Positions 43,485 through 57,003 of a stretch of 64,000 nt of DNA are shown here, piece after piece. The DNA is taken from positions 19,110,770 through 19,174,769 of the forward strand of contig OW203768.1 in assembly GCA_934045905.1 (NCBI GenBank), written 5' to 3'. How positions within the stretch are numbered: position 1 is the stretch's first letter; each line of letters starts with the position of its first letter. The notes beneath the pieces were generated by a model, which ran no database searches, was not told the DNA's origin, and saw nothing but the letters and a program-made list of their open reading frames with translations. Position numbers and translations under genes: made by a program. This DNA comes from Leuctra nigra (taxonomy: Eukaryota > Arthropoda > Insecta > Plecoptera > Leuctridae).

Positions 43485-44530
43485 TGAGAGAGGAAGAGAG
43501 GAAGAGAGAGGGGAGGTAGGCACGCCTTAACCTCCCCCCCCCCCTCCCCACAGGTACCGTCAGGTCTGATGTACCTGGGACCCGACAGTCGCTGCACAAC
43601 CAACTAGACCTCGAACTCAGTACAGAGTTCATGTTTCATTGACTTTGCAATCATACTTTGCGTTTACTATTGATGTTTCATGCTCTGTACTTTACTTTTG
43701 ACGCTGTTTAACTTTTCTGTCAATTCTCTTGTTATGTCAATTGGAAAGATTTGCATAGTGAAGTTTGTAGGTGTTTTATTGACTTGTTCAATTTAGTTGT
43801 CAAAGATAACTGACGCACGTGCTTAGGTGGAAAAGCTGATTAAAAAGTTCATAAAGCTCTTCTCGAATTAGATTTTAAAAGCTGATTTAAAAGTTCTTCT
43901 TGAAATTGAATATTAGATATTTATTGTTAAAGCAAATAATTAGAATTACTACAGTTTTTGTTATATCAATTCTTGGATCCTACTTGAACATAAGAGCAAT
44001 TGTAAGTAGGCAATTTCAAATTAATTAAATACTATTTTCACTTTATTTGGGATATTTCTTCATGTTTTACTTTTTATTTATTGATAATGTCATCAGTTTC
44101 TATTCCTTTATTAGGTAAAAATTTTGAGTTTTGTTTTAAACTCACAAATATGATTTTAAATATCTACTTTTCATACCTTAATTTAATTAATTGTTTACTT
44201 GTGTACCTATAGGTCTAATTAATTGTCTACGCTGCATCAACAATTGACGTGAAACGTCTTTTTGATCATAGCGACGAATATAAATAAACGAATTTGTAAA
44301 GTTCCATGCATGATCCAAATAGAAGGTTAAAAAATAAAATATAAAATTTGACCAAATTTGACGTAGTATCTATAGGTACTGTGCATTATTAGTCAAGTGA
44401 GTGTAGGGTTGTATTGTATTTTTACTTTTTAGTTAAAACTTTTTTCTTGCCAGATAAAATTTAACTCTAAGTACTGATAAGGTTTGCTTTAGTTTTGGAT
44501 GTATAATGTCAAACATATCTTGTGTTACCA
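43485..44530. other. Upstream intergenic A+T-rich sequence
   Basis: Purine-rich and C-rich simple sequence at 43480-43555, then unique A+T-rich DNA. No gene. Confidence 0.55.
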
Positions 44531-44539
44531 CAGGCACAG

Positions 44540-44720
44540 TGATCCTCTTCTAATGCTGCAATCTCGGAGCGAGTTCGGCGACGGATGATGTATCGTGGCG
44601 GGAAGTGGAGCCGCATCGCCCGCCAAGCCACTCAGCCGGCCCGGACAAAACAACCCGCAGACCAGCGACTAGATTGCGTTGTCAAGAGAATGCTTTCTTC
44701 AACTCAAACCTAGCGGAATC
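44540..44720. other. GC-rich island with acceptor-like start and a 42-codon frame
   Basis: A sharp rise in G+C after a pyrimidine-A-C-A-G stretch (ttgtgttaccacag, near 44534) resembles an intron-exon border. A plus-strand frame from ATG 44585 to TAG 44713 encodes 42 residues beginning MMYRGGKWSRIARQA, which I do not recognise. Could be an exon of a non-coding or unknown transcript, an enhancer, or an old GC-rich repeat. Confidence 0.3.
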
Positions 44721-45597
44721 CGATTCCAGTCAAACTGAAATAGAGAGGACAAGGAAGCATGAGATGGGAGATACGTGTTAACAGTTCAAATTTAACATTT
44801 TAATTTAATTTTGTAAGGTTGGACTGTTTTAAATACAAAACTTAATTTCATTTCATAATAACAATTAATTTGTTAATCATTATAATCACTTTAGACTTAC
44901 ATTTTTCCCTAAAGTTATCTCTATATTTATCTCTACATCTCTTAGATCTATGCAGGTACATACCTATGAAGTATCTGTAGATTTTACATACCTACCTTTT
45001 AAGTATTTAGAAAGATATTTAATGCTAATAATTGAAATTAATTGTCCTTGAACGACTTCTCTATCCAAATTACTCGACTCTGTTTAAGTTTGGATAGTTG
45101 TTAAAGTGTTAAAACTTAATCATGTTCAATTAAGTCTGGATTAACAATCCTTGCTTCCTTATGACACCAAATTAACTCACATAAAATGTAAAGAAAATTT
45201 AATCAGTGGTTAGTTAATCGTGATTAATTAGATTACAACCTTTGCGTTCTTGTTTATAATAAATAAAAATATTTTTTTTCATGAAATTAACTATAATAAT
45301 ATTTTACAACAATGCCGCAGGTGAAGTATAAGTAATTTTGATCACCTTTACACTTTCTTAAATTACGCAAATTTTCGTAAATTACGTAAATTATGATGAT
45401 AGCCAAAGGCACAAGTACACATATAAATAAGATATTACTTTAATATAAAAATCAATAATTATACCCATCAGTAGCTAGAAGTACTTGCCTATCCCATGTA
45501 ATATTCATTACATGCCTGCAGCCTGCATTCTGAGCAATACTAATCATAAGATTCAACATGAAATGCCGTTAACAATAAGGATAAGTCAAACATATCA

Positions 45598-46035
45598 CTT
45601 ACATCCGGCAGGTACGTGTCAATGGATTTAATATTCAATAAACGATACGATTATTCAATAAAGCATCGTATTTTTACTTAAAGTTAATTATACTGTAGAA
45701 CATTTATACCTGTATTGTATACTGTACGGGAGTGTTATAAGGTAATTGTAAAAGATACAAAGGGCTCTCTTTGTTTACGTGGACATGTCCATTTTTTACT
45801 CCAGTAAACTTGAACTGTTTATAACTTTTTAACTTCTAAATGAGCTTTGGATACCATAAAAGCTGTTGAAGAAATTAGGACTCTGTAATTAAACTTTTTC
45901 TGTGTACTTATTATATTCCCCTTGGCATTTTCTCATGGTAGAGGGTACTTCCGGCAGATCTGTGTTATTGAATTTAACAATTATTCTATAAAGCATCCTA
46001 TTTTTACTATAATCTAATTATAAATTGATATTCAA
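45598..46035 (+). repeat. Diverged direct repeats flanking about 260 bp
   Basis: CTTACATCCGGCAGGTACG...AATAAAGCATCGTATTTTTA (45598-45690) is repeated as GTACTTCCGGCAGATCTG...TATAAAGCATCCTATTTTTA (45948-46030), both followed by TTAATTATA-like sequence. The middle contains a TTATATTCCCCTTGG stretch related to the dispersed TTCTATTCCCC core. Confidence 0.55.
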
Positions 46036-48499
46036 TCGTGAATCCAATTATCTTTTCATGTTTTCAATTATGATGATATCGTCGCAGCTCTTGGCTAAAG
46101 CTTGGATAGTTCGCTACAATTATATGATCCTTTGTCAGTCCTGATGTCCTGATTCTCTTCCTGGACTTAATATGTGCACAAGCATCTTATACACACATGT
46201 TTTCAATACAGATGATCATTCCTTAAAAATACCGAAATTACAAATTCACAGAAAAAATAAAATAGGCTAACTGAGAGGCAGTTTTTCAATGCTCTTCTAA
46301 TTTTTAAACAGCTGATTAGGACTATTGCAATGGCAATAACCAATGAAATTTATTGAATTGACCCAAAGGCTTACTGCGGATTAAACAAAAAGTTTAAAGG
46401 ATTTTTCAATCCTTATGTTTATGCCCATTTTTCAAGGAACTTTATACTAACAACTGTTTTGTATTCTTTCGTTGACGAAAATAGTTGAAAAACGCTTTTT
46501 AATAATAAATCATTACTGATTTAATTAGCTATTTTTGCGAAAGATGTAGGCACTATAATTAGTTACCATTATAGTTTCGTTGGAAGAACAATGTATCATT
46601 AAATTCACGATATTAATTATTGTTATTCCAACTGAACTGTTATTTTCATTTTCTCAATACATTTATCCAAGGGTTGTAATATCCGTCTAAGTCATCATAC
46701 CCTTTCTCTCCATGTTCACCATACCCGAACCCGACTATACCCAGCTGCTTGTTATGATATCTGCTTGGGTTGTCATGGGTACTGATTGAAACGTGACTGT
46801 ACATAATTAACAAGCTATGAATATAAACTCCCCCCTCCTCTTGCCCCTCCATCCCCTGTCATGTTCGTCGTGCCAACTTCACAAACTTCCCCCCAAGCTC
46901 TGCGGAATAATTACACAGTGTGTATGGTGCTAATCTGCTTCTCTCTCAAACACTCGCCGTGATCAAAATGATACCTCATTATACAGCAAACCGAGAATCT
47001 CTTCCGCTTTTTTGAATAATACGTTCCATTCTATGTGATGTGTTTAATTGGGGTTTTCAATGTATGTTGTTTGTATTTAATAAGGATGTACGGAGATTTT
47101 GTTTTTAATTATGATTGATGAGGATTGCAAGAGTTTTAAAACTAAAAGTAATTAGAGAAGTGAGTAAAATTCTATGCAATGCAAACTTATTGTTGTTGTA
47201 CAATGTATTCTATTTGTTTGATTCGAAACTTTGCTGGTAGACTGCATTTGTTAGGTTTAATTGTATTGGTACTTTAGAGAGAGGCGTGATTGTTTTGTTT
47301 TATGTAAGTAGTTCGATCTCAGATGGAGTAATGAATAAATATTACGTTAGTTTTAGAAAATATTGCTAGAGGATTCGAACTTGAGCTTTGTATTGAAACA
47401 CTTATAGAAAATACTGGATATAGCTGAATTTTTACAGAAAAGAGTCAGTAATTTTTTAATATAGTTTTCAAGGGTCAAGAATTATTGAAATTCCCTCAAT
47501 TCGAGTTTTCCTTATAAATACAAAACAAATTTACATTTAATAACGCGCAGTAAATTCAATTTATTCAAGTTCATTACTTAAGTACTTCAAAATAATATAA
47601 ACATATAACATTTATATTATATTCATGAAAAACAGATTTATATTTTTTTCTTATATTTGACAATGAAGTTTCTTCAGAGTATTGTTACGTATAATATCAG
47701 CTTTTCTTTTGTATGTTTTGCCCTAAACGTTAGTTATGAGATTTGCCCGATGCCATGTTGTTGCCTAAACAATTTACGTTATAAGACTTTTAATTCTGCA
47801 CCTTTTGTGTCCAGATAATTTTAAGTGATTTCATTTCGCTTCAATAATTAGTCTACTAAACGAACTGATATGCAAAACACGTTTTTCTAATAAGAACTCC
47901 ATTAGATTTAATTTGCTGACAATTTAATTTGACGACTCATTAAATTGGCCCACACATTACGAGTGATGCCCAAAAGCAAGGTATAAATGTATAGGTAAAT
48001 GATCTGGGGACATATCCGAACAATTACTACGACGTCGTTATCAGATGTAATTGCTTGCATGTTGCTGTCGGCTGCAATATTTCAACAACTACGTAGGTAT
48101 TGTAATTAGATGTCTGGAGTGACGTTGTTTGCCTAGGGATCTTCATTGAAATGTACAACCAGCATGATTGTCATAGGGGCTGAGTATAGTGTTTTCACAA
48201 ATATGTGAGAAACGACATTAATTGGCCCCTTGATCATCAGAAATATGTCATACTAATTGAAATATTAGTTTTGTAAAAAAAAGGAAATTGAATAATCATT
48301 CTTGAATAGGAATTGACACAAAATACTACAATCTTGTATTGTTCGAAATGAATAGACAGAGTTCTTTATAAAGTCTAATTTGTAAAAGCTTTTAGGGTCT
48401 TCCTCAAATTTTATTAACACTTCGACTTGTAGTTTTTGTGTGTAAAAATACTCAATTCATCCCTTATAATTTAAAACATGTATACATGTCTTAATTAAC
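46036..48499. other. Upstream intergenic sequence
   Basis: Higher-GC patch at about 46655-46960 with no repeat or frame I recognise; otherwise A+T-rich unique DNA. Confidence 0.5.
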
Positions 48500-48502
48500 A
48501 TT

Positions 48503-50556
48503 AGGTCTGTTCGTTTTGCTTACTGCAGTTGCAGTAGCAGCAGCTTACAGTAGGCCCTGGTAACTCTTGCAGTAGCTTGCTGTACCAACACAAAACGAAC
48601 GCATTTGCAGCAGGATGGCAGGCTGGCCTTTTCCTATTGGTTGGGAGGTTTGTGAATTTGGCGGGAAGAATGTAAAAATAAGTGAGGTTATGTTCTGCAT
48701 TTATTGAGCGAGCGTAGCGAGCGTCACCACGGTACTCTTATGACACTTTCTCTGTGTGTTTTTTTGTTGTTTTTTTTGCCTGCACTGCCCAGGTCAAACC
48801 GCACAACCAATCGATCTGAAATTTTGTACACATACTAACGTAATCTATGCGATCCCTCAGATCTTTTCTGAACGAGATCCTGTGATTGGTTCAAATTTTA
48901 TAAAAATTATCTTTCGATTGGTTGGTTCGATAAATTTGAAATTTAGCAAAGTCATTGCAACCAACATTGTACCCAATCAAAAAAAATTTCAGCCAAATCC
49001 TCCAATTGGTTCAAATTTGAAACCATTTTTCCTGTGATTTTTTTAAATTTAAACTGGAACCGATTGACCGACCAACTAAAAACTTCGCATGGTCATTGGT
49101 ACCAACATTTAAGGTATTTTTGCCAATTTTCACTCTAATCTGTCGTTATTTTCAAAAGTTTTTGTCATTTTAGGGACATTTTGCGTGTTGGCTGTCAAAT
49201 TCACGGCGACTTCGAATCTCCAGTTCAAGGCAAGGTAGTTAGAGCAGAAAGTTTTAAACGATATGAAACTAATAATGACCGTTCAACAGATTGATCTGAT
49301 ATTGTGTACACACACTACATATCATATCATATGGGTGGTCCCAGGTATATTTTTTGAACGAGATCCTGTGATTTTTGAAAATTAACAAGGAACCGTTCAA
49401 TCATAAAGGTTTAATCGATCAATAAAACTTAGCAAGGATTGGCAACTTAAAACTTAGCAAGGATTGGCACCAATATTTTTCATTTGTATACTTAATTTAA
49501 AACTACCTATAGCCACACCACCATTTGACCTATCAAATGGTCTTCGATTAATCTGATCAATCAAACTCATATTTTGCATGGTCGTTCAGACCAACATTGT
49601 CTCTTATTTTACAAATTTTCAGCCCTACCAGTCAAGAACATAGATGCACTTATTGACAGTTTTAATAACTGTCAGAAATGACATTTCAAAACAGAAATTC
49701 CACTGCATTCTGGGTTGCTCTATGTACCAAAGCAAAGTTTATAGATGGCTATTCTCAATATCAAGTAAGACAGATTCTTTTCTTAGTTGATCATATTGCA
49801 ATACATAATGTAGTCAAAATGTAATGTAGGTATTTCATATACATAGGTATAGGTATACCTTATCTAAAATAATTTATTTTACGATATGGATTGTGTTTCA
49901 CAGTTATGAAAACGACGTTTTGACTAGATAACATCATATTTTACACATTTCCAGCCCAATCGGTCAAGAATTTACAGACTTATTGCTGTTTTAAGTGTTT
50001 GAATATCTGTCCAAAGAGATTGATAGAAAAATATCAGTACAATAATTTGTTATTTAATTGATCCAGAGTGTTTATGAAAAGTTGCAAGGAAAATTGGTAA
50101 TAAATAATGTATAGTTAGTTATCTTTGATTGAATGGATCGTGCTATGATTGGCGATGTCGTGCGTGTCGGTGCTCGCTCATCAACGCGTTACACCGAGCG
50201 TTTTCCTAGTAGAATTCTTGTCTAATCCCAATGCATTTTTATATAAATATGTATCATTTCATAACATATAACTAAACTAAACTCTGAAACAAATACTCAT
50301 TTCCCTCCTCCTTAGGCGTTTTTTCATTATTCATTCATAAGAAACACATTTTACATTTCAAACATGGGCCATTTTGCCGCCTACTGCAAAGTTACTGCAT
50401 TTACATCACCTCCCTACCCAGCTGTAAGAGCAGTCACTGCGCAGCTACTGTCAGTGTCAAATCGAACACAATCGCAGTGACGGAACAGCAAGTTTGATGC
50501 AAAACGAACGGATTTGCAGTGAGCAGTAAAGTGCAGTAAGCAAAACGAACAGACCT
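48503..50556. mobile_element. 2,054-bp terminal-inverted-repeat DNA element, no transposase
   Basis: The ends are exact 25-bp inverted repeats beginning AGGTCTGTTCGTTTTGC, flanked by ATT on both sides (48500-48502 and 50557-50559), a 3-bp target duplication. Subterminal AAAACGAACGNATTTGCAG occurs in direct orientation near both ends (about 48590 and 50500). Inside are CAGT-rich stretches, GAGCGAGCGTAGCGAGCG near 48709, and repeated modules with GATCTGAAATTTTGTACACA and GAACGAGATCCTGTGATT at about 48815-48885 and 49290-49375. The longest frame (48756-49037) is read through these modules and matches nothing I know. Superfamily not assigned. Confidence 0.85.
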
Positions 50557-50559
50557 ATT

Positions 50560-53500
50560 GAGTCCAAGTCAAAACAACAAGTTTTATAATACATTATGAA
50601 TGTCCACTGCATGAGTATTACCAACTTTTACTTCATCAATAACCATTGTGACCAAAAATAATACTTATTTAGAATTTTATGAGCTTTTCATATTTTTAGA
50701 ACTGACGTTCAGAAAGTTGTCCACAGTAGAAAAAACTATTCTTATATATAATTTAGTGCGTCGTCTGGTATTTCTCACCGAAGTTGATGTAAAATTACAT
50801 TTTATTCCACTTCATTTCCAATTTTCAATTGAAAATTTGTCATTTTCAACTAAAGAATGTGAAAATATCAGATTTAGTGTAGTATCTTTTAAGCCGAGTA
50901 TCTGAATAGCCGCATATTAATTGTAATGAACATGGAATATGTTTATGGATTGTAATTATATTTCGGCGCTGTCTTTGCGTGAGCCGCGGGTCGAACGAAA
51001 CGGATCACGTGATCACGACACACGACGCGCTTCTTGTGCCGAGTGGCAAAAAATATCAGCAACATTTCCATGCGTGCTGCGGCGGTTTTCATTTCTACAT
51101 TGTCTATTTATAACAAATAGGGTGTAATTATCAAATTTGGAAGGTTGCTTACAATTATATAGCTTCAAAGCATACAGGAATTTTCAATGAATTAAATACT
51201 ATACCTATTGTACCTAATTATTGACATAACTCTGTAAAAAAATGAGAGATTTTCGTATCAATAATTTTAAAATTGAAACTAATTATTTCCTTAATTTTCA
51301 TCAATGATTCATAAATTTCATAAAATCCAATAAACAAATAGATATTCATTACTCAACATGCAACAATTTAAAAAAAAATTGAATTCTTAACATTATCATT
51401 ATAAATCTTTCAACAATTATTAAATATTATTATTTACAGAATTGGTGAATAATAAATAATTAGCTTTCCATGAATTGATAATCAATCATTGTTATGAAAC
51501 TGTGTGAAAATGTGAGACATTTTTTTGTTACAGAAAAAATGTGGACTGTATAGGTACCTATGTCGAGAAAAGACGAAGATAATCTAGATAAAATGCATTA
51601 TTTTAAATTCTAATTCAAAGTTTGAATACCTTTCCGAAGCTTACAAAGCAAAAGCTCAACCATTCAAGTTTAACGGACTTCAAACAGGAATTTGAAAGAC
51701 ACAAATACTCCAAAAATGGAGGAAATTTTAGAGCACATTAGATTTAGTTTCTCTTCTCTTGCGATTGTTCTTATACAAAAGAGCACACCATTCGAGAAAA
51801 TAAGGAACACGAGCCGTATTCCACGACCTGTCTTTGGTACTAGCCATAAGGGGGATAATGGAGGATATCACGGGGATATTTATATAAATAAAATATATTA
51901 AATTTCCTTTAGTTGTTTGTTATGGCTGAAAAAGTAAACTTGCAACAAATTTAAATTTCTGCCCTATGGAAACACGAACTTCAAAATAAAATAGTGCATC
52001 TAAAAAGTTTCCTGCCATAAGTGGCTCCATCACGTATCGCTTATTTGTTCGAATAGTTTGCAAAAGAACACCAAATGATCAATTTCCTCCCAATGATTCT
52101 CCATTTCCAACTGGCCAACTCCAACAATGAGTTATGTATAGTCATCCAGCTGGCTGTGCCACTGATAACACCGGCCGTGGAATAAATCTGAGTGATTCAG
52201 ATGGCAGTGGTTTCCACACTCGTCACGTGATTGATAAACTACCCCTCCACACTGTCACGCGTGTGGTGGGGGTAATCTATATCCCAAGAGGAGATTTATA
52301 ACGGGGGATGATCAATGTATCAATTATTTGTGTGTAGAATTAATTTTCAATGGAGGGTGGTTAGGGAAATGTGCACATGCTTATTCGGGAATAGAACCTA
52401 GGACCTCTCGATTAGGTACTCTCTGTACCAATACAGGGGAGAAATACCACACAACATGACTCAAATTTGGGGTATTCTTACGTTTGCTAAACATTTCAAT
52501 TGTATTAATTCCACATGTAGACAAAATTTTGAGAAACAATCAAGTCTACACAACTTTTACATAGAAATGAAGACTTTTTAGAAGATTCTATTCCCCATCT
52601 CTCAGGTACATGATACTGGTACTAATAAAAGTTCTACAGGACTCCAATAAAACCCGTTCGTTATGGTTTACATACCTAATAAATTTTAAAGGTGTTAGAA
52701 TGGTAATCGTGTAAAATGTATTGGGATTGATTCTAGGTCAGGTTTTAAATGAAGGGCTATATAAAGAGCGAATTTTAGAATGGATAAAATGCAGATATTT
52801 CCCATATTCAATACTAAATCATGATTCAGAAGTTTAAAAAACATCGCTTTATTTTCTTTCGCTTTTTATAACTGCTAGTTTTAAGTTCGTGTGACAACCA
52901 TATAAAAGTTTAAAATATTTTACAGAATGTTATCTTACTGGGAGGTCAACAAAATATTATAGATTATCTACAAGGGTGAATTTGAATTAGTATGTAAATA
53001 AAACTATACACACCATTTTCTAGTTAGTTTCATAATGATTTTGTAGGAATCATATCTTTTAATTAAATTTTGTGTCACGCAAACAATTCTGGTATTTATA
53101 AAAATGTATACATAACTAGGAAAATGTTACGTATAGAAACGCTTTTAAAAGGTAACAAAACGTCGTGTTTAGGGTAAGTTTTAATGATGTCAGTATAAAA
53201 ATTATACTGATTATAAAAAAAACATTTTTGACAACTTAATAGAATTTTCAATTTATTTTAACAGTTCAAAATAAACCGACAAGACCGATTTGGCTGATGA
53301 TTTTTAAAATATGAAAATAATTTGGTCTTAATAAACTTGTAAAATTTCAAGTCAATCTGAAAAAGAGTTCTTTTGACCCTTTAACCAATCAAATGAAATA
53401 TATATTTACAACAATCAGAGGAATTTCTTCAAAAAATATGTAAAAATGAGCTAGATCAGAGAACGGTTGGTCATGTATCACTAAACATAGACCGAAGTCA

Positions 53501-55745
53501 AAAAGAGTATCTCTTCTCTGGTTTAAAACCCCCACATATATCTTCACCACGTCACACTAAACTGCAAGTTAAACTTAATCCCTAACAATTATCCCCCGGT
53601 TATCTTCATCCCCTGTAGTACACCCTCTAAATCCTGAATGTAAACTCCGCTGTCATCCCCCGACTTGTAATACTCCAGCCGTGTCTTATCTCTAAACCAC
53701 CCTTACATCCCTTAACCGGACCAATTCTCACCCCCTTCGTCATCCTAGGCTATTATTCACATGCGTAATCGGCCCAGAGATACAACAGCCTGCTGACTTC
53801 GGTGAAAAACTTGTGTAGAGTGGTTTATGGTTTAACACAAGTTGATTATACAATCCCCAGGTTTGATAAGCTTTATAGTCGGGGCAAAGTGGAAAATAGA
53901 ACATTTATGATAGAAGATTTTATTGTCACTGTTCTCACAATACAAATGGACTGGGAATGGTTCAAGTCACCAAAAGTCCTCCTTGAAGTTGAGCTTTATG
54001 CATCTGGAAGTGGACTTTTAAAATTTGTATTGTAACATATCCTAGAAATAGAGCCTTTAAAATAATGAGCTACTGGTAAAATACTTTAACACCTTCCAGA
54101 TAAAAGTTGGGTTACTTGATCCTTGCTCGCTCAAAGAGCCTTGCTCGAGGATTTTTTGACACATTTTTATTTTTTCGAGGTGGTAAACTATTGTACCAGT
54201 AACTTATAAAGAGTTAAAACTTTAAAACATATGTATGTGATATTAAAGGTAAATTAACAGATTAACGAATAGCAGATGTGGCTATATTTAGGGGAATACT
54301 TTTTTAAACACCTTGACCATGATTGATGATCAATGACATAAAAATGCCTAAAAAAATTATTATACAGGCAAATTTTAATTTTTATTCTTGATTATGGAAT
54401 ATCAATAAAGTGTTATAAATTAACTAACATAATAATACAAATTAAATTATATTTCTGCAATCATCATTATGTGATTAAGTCCATGCAAATGTGGTAAAAC
54501 GTGATGTCAGAAAATGTACCACAAAAGTAAGGTTACAAAATTGAAGAAAAACTATAAACCAACTAATTATGGAATTGTTCCTTATAGCGTCATTCCCAAA
54601 ATAAACTAAAACAAACACTCCATGACTTAATGAAATATTGTACCATAGTTAAGAGATAATTACAATCTAAGATGATTGATTTTGTGTTTACACCTTTACT
54701 CATTTATAATCAACTATTTTCAATAATTGAACACTCTTCATTTCTTTCACTAGCAAGTACTTCTGACTTCGAATCAGCCAAGATAAAAGTATACTGTGTT
54801 GAGTTTACTTGGTACGCCTCGGGGTGCCTACAGTGCTTTGAAACTCTTGCACCAAGACTTTAATCTCACTATTATAATATAGATTAGTTTGCTGCAGTGT
54901 TGTTAGTTTGTTATTGTCACTGTTGTGTTGAGCACAATTGTCAGAAGGCAGGACAATGAGTGAAGGCTGAATGAAGAAAGTTGTGATGACTAATGTAGAC
55001 AACTGTTATTACTATTTTATTGAGGAGGATGATTCGAGACCGGAGGACACTCCAGAAGAAGAATTACTCAATTACACTTGTATGACACTTATTTGTTTTC
55101 TTTTCTTTGGTATAGATGTTTATGAAAAGACAAAATACCGATGACGTAGTTTCTTTCACGTAAAAAAGTGGGCCTCATGATTATAATAAAAATTTTATTA
55201 GATTATATTGACATCAAATCCATTTTTTTTAAACTACATTTTGCAGCTGCTATGGAATTTTGGAATCTCAAGTTATTTTAGTAGTAAAATACCAATGGCT
55301 TTTTTATTTTAATGGTTTAAAAAAATAGTTGGTATAATAATAAATTCTTATTCAACTACCATACAGTTTTTAAAATACCTACTTAGAGAAAATGCCAAAC
55401 TATATTTTTTTAATAAGTTTTGAGGTTGAAACAATTTGATTGCAGGAACACAACTGTTTTAAATTTAAGGCAAATACTATTAAAATGAAAAAAAACTTAA
55501 AGCACTGTTCACTACAATTCCTCTGATCACAATATTAAAAAAAAAATCTTACAGAAAATAATATGTATATATTTTATTACTTTATAAAACCTCTTAATCG
55601 ACAGATCGATCACGTGACATTAAACACAATTAATTAACATTCTGAATTTAAAATTATATAAGATTTTTAAAAAAATACAAAATATTAGATTAGACGAAAC
55701 ATAAAACAACACTGTCATCATATAATTAATCACCCTCAGGTCTAT
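50560..55745. other. Upstream intergenic sequence
   Basis: Mostly A+T-rich. Higher-GC non-repetitive patches at 50965-51090 (GAGCCGCGGGTCGAACG), 52020-52310 and 53515-53790 are enhancer-like by composition. A dispersed-core copy lies near 52573. No supported gene. Confidence 0.5.
52380..52440 (-). other. Possible tRNA-like remnant
   Basis: Minus strand shows TATTGGTACAGAGAGTACC, CGAGAGGTCCTAGGTTCTA and TTCCCG, spaced like the A-box, anticodon and B-box parts of the tRNA-like genes at 42.4-42.7 kb but with many differences. Confidence 0.3.
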
Positions 55746-55747
55746 AG

Positions 55748-56060
55748 TGTTCACAAGTCGATGAATCCGGGGTCTATCGTGCTCAACCACGACTACCTAG
55801 ACCACCCAAGTTGTCGGGCGGTGGCTAACATTCGTCTCTTGTTTTATTTTTATTAAATACCGCAGCTCGCCTGTGTGCAGCACAACAAGCCAACAATTCG
55901 CCGGCACCATGTCCGTCTCTACACATGCCTCTACAAGCACGGAGGAAAACATGAGTCCGCCAGATAACCGCCGGAACATAACCTCAAATCTTATGCTACA
56001 AGAGAACGCCTTTGCCTACTGGAAGCCGGACAAATGGCGCCCAACGATGGGGTAATTAAT
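55748..56060 (+). mobile_element. Possible retroelement LTR and leader with tRNA-Lys-type primer-binding site
   Basis: TGGCGCCCAACGATGGGG at 56035-56052 resembles the primer-binding site complementary to the 3' end of tRNA-Lys found just after the 5' LTR of many LTR retroelements. A TG...CA-bounded stretch of 285 bp (55748-56032) ends two bases before it, as an LTR would. No gag or pol follows and no second LTR was found in the window. This is an inference; a diverged partial copy follows at 56270. Confidence 0.4.
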
Positions 56061-56264
56061 AAGAGTTTAAAATAGAAATGTTTGGGATGGTAATCCACAG
56101 GCTGTTAAAATTAAAATGGTCCCAAAATTGAAAATAGTACAGATAATTATTTTGAAATAAATATAATAATACAAATCTTTTTATTGTTTGCTGTATAGTG
56201 TACAGAAAATTAAAGTGCACAGCAAGGCAACACTTTATTAGTATCTTCACAAATCTTTCCTAGT

Positions 56265-56480
56265 ATAATGGAAAAAATGAGTCTCCAACCTGGATAACAT
56301 AACCTATAAAATCTTACTATAGACTACAAGAGAACGCATTGCCTACTCATAGAGTGAAATTGGTGCCCAACGTTGAAGTCTTTAAGAAGAGTTAAGAATC
56401 TAAACAAAAGTTGGATGGTTATGACCAGAACTGTTCAAATAAAGATGCTCCTAAATTCTCACGATTTCCTACTCAGTAGA
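56265..56480 (+). repeat. Diverged second copy of the primer-binding-site region
   Basis: ATGAGTCTCCAACCTGGATA, ACATAACCTATAAAATCTTA, CTACAAGAGAACGCATTGCC and TTGGTGCCCAACGTTGAAG match 55948-56053 in order. Downstream AAGAGTTAAGAATCTAAA and TGGATGGTTATGACC match the stretch after 56060. Offset is about 325 bp, so this is a partial tandem duplicate. Confidence 0.7.
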
Positions 56481-57003
56481 CAAACAATCAACAATGTAAA
56501 TTATTTGATCATCAAGGTACGAACATTTGATTCCAGGTGTTATATAAAGTTCCTAGACTATTTAAAAAATAAGAGACTGTGAACTGTGATATCTTACGTT
56601 GAGCAACTTAAACAACAAAAATTGCTTCGCCCATTACATTTTTGATGGGTAACAAAAAATTTGCTGTTTTTAGAACACATCCACAAACAATTCATGTCAT
56701 AACAAAGAAGATAATATTGTTACAAATATAGTTCACAGACTCCTTTTATACATTGTAATGTCCAGGAATTTTACTGGAGCTATACGACAATTGATAAATG
56801 ATAACAACCTTAAGATGCATCTAGTGCGGTCTATTGCCCAATTACGCTGTGAAGCCGAGTGTACCTATCTACACATGCAGTATAGTTACTAAAACTGGAA
56901 CCCAAGAATGATTTTTGTATATCCCTGAAATTTTCTTCATGTCAACCACGTGTTTTATTATACTTCCAGATATTGAGGCTGCTGACAAGAAGGCGACACA
57001 TTA

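Noticed and set aside
43406..43603. Minus-strand frame across the end of the 82-bp array
   Set aside because: Reads out of a minisatellite unit and a C-rich simple tract; no evidence of a protein.
48756..49037. 93-codon frame inside the 2-kb element as a transposase
   Set aside because: No catalytic motif, and it is built from the element's repeated non-coding modules.
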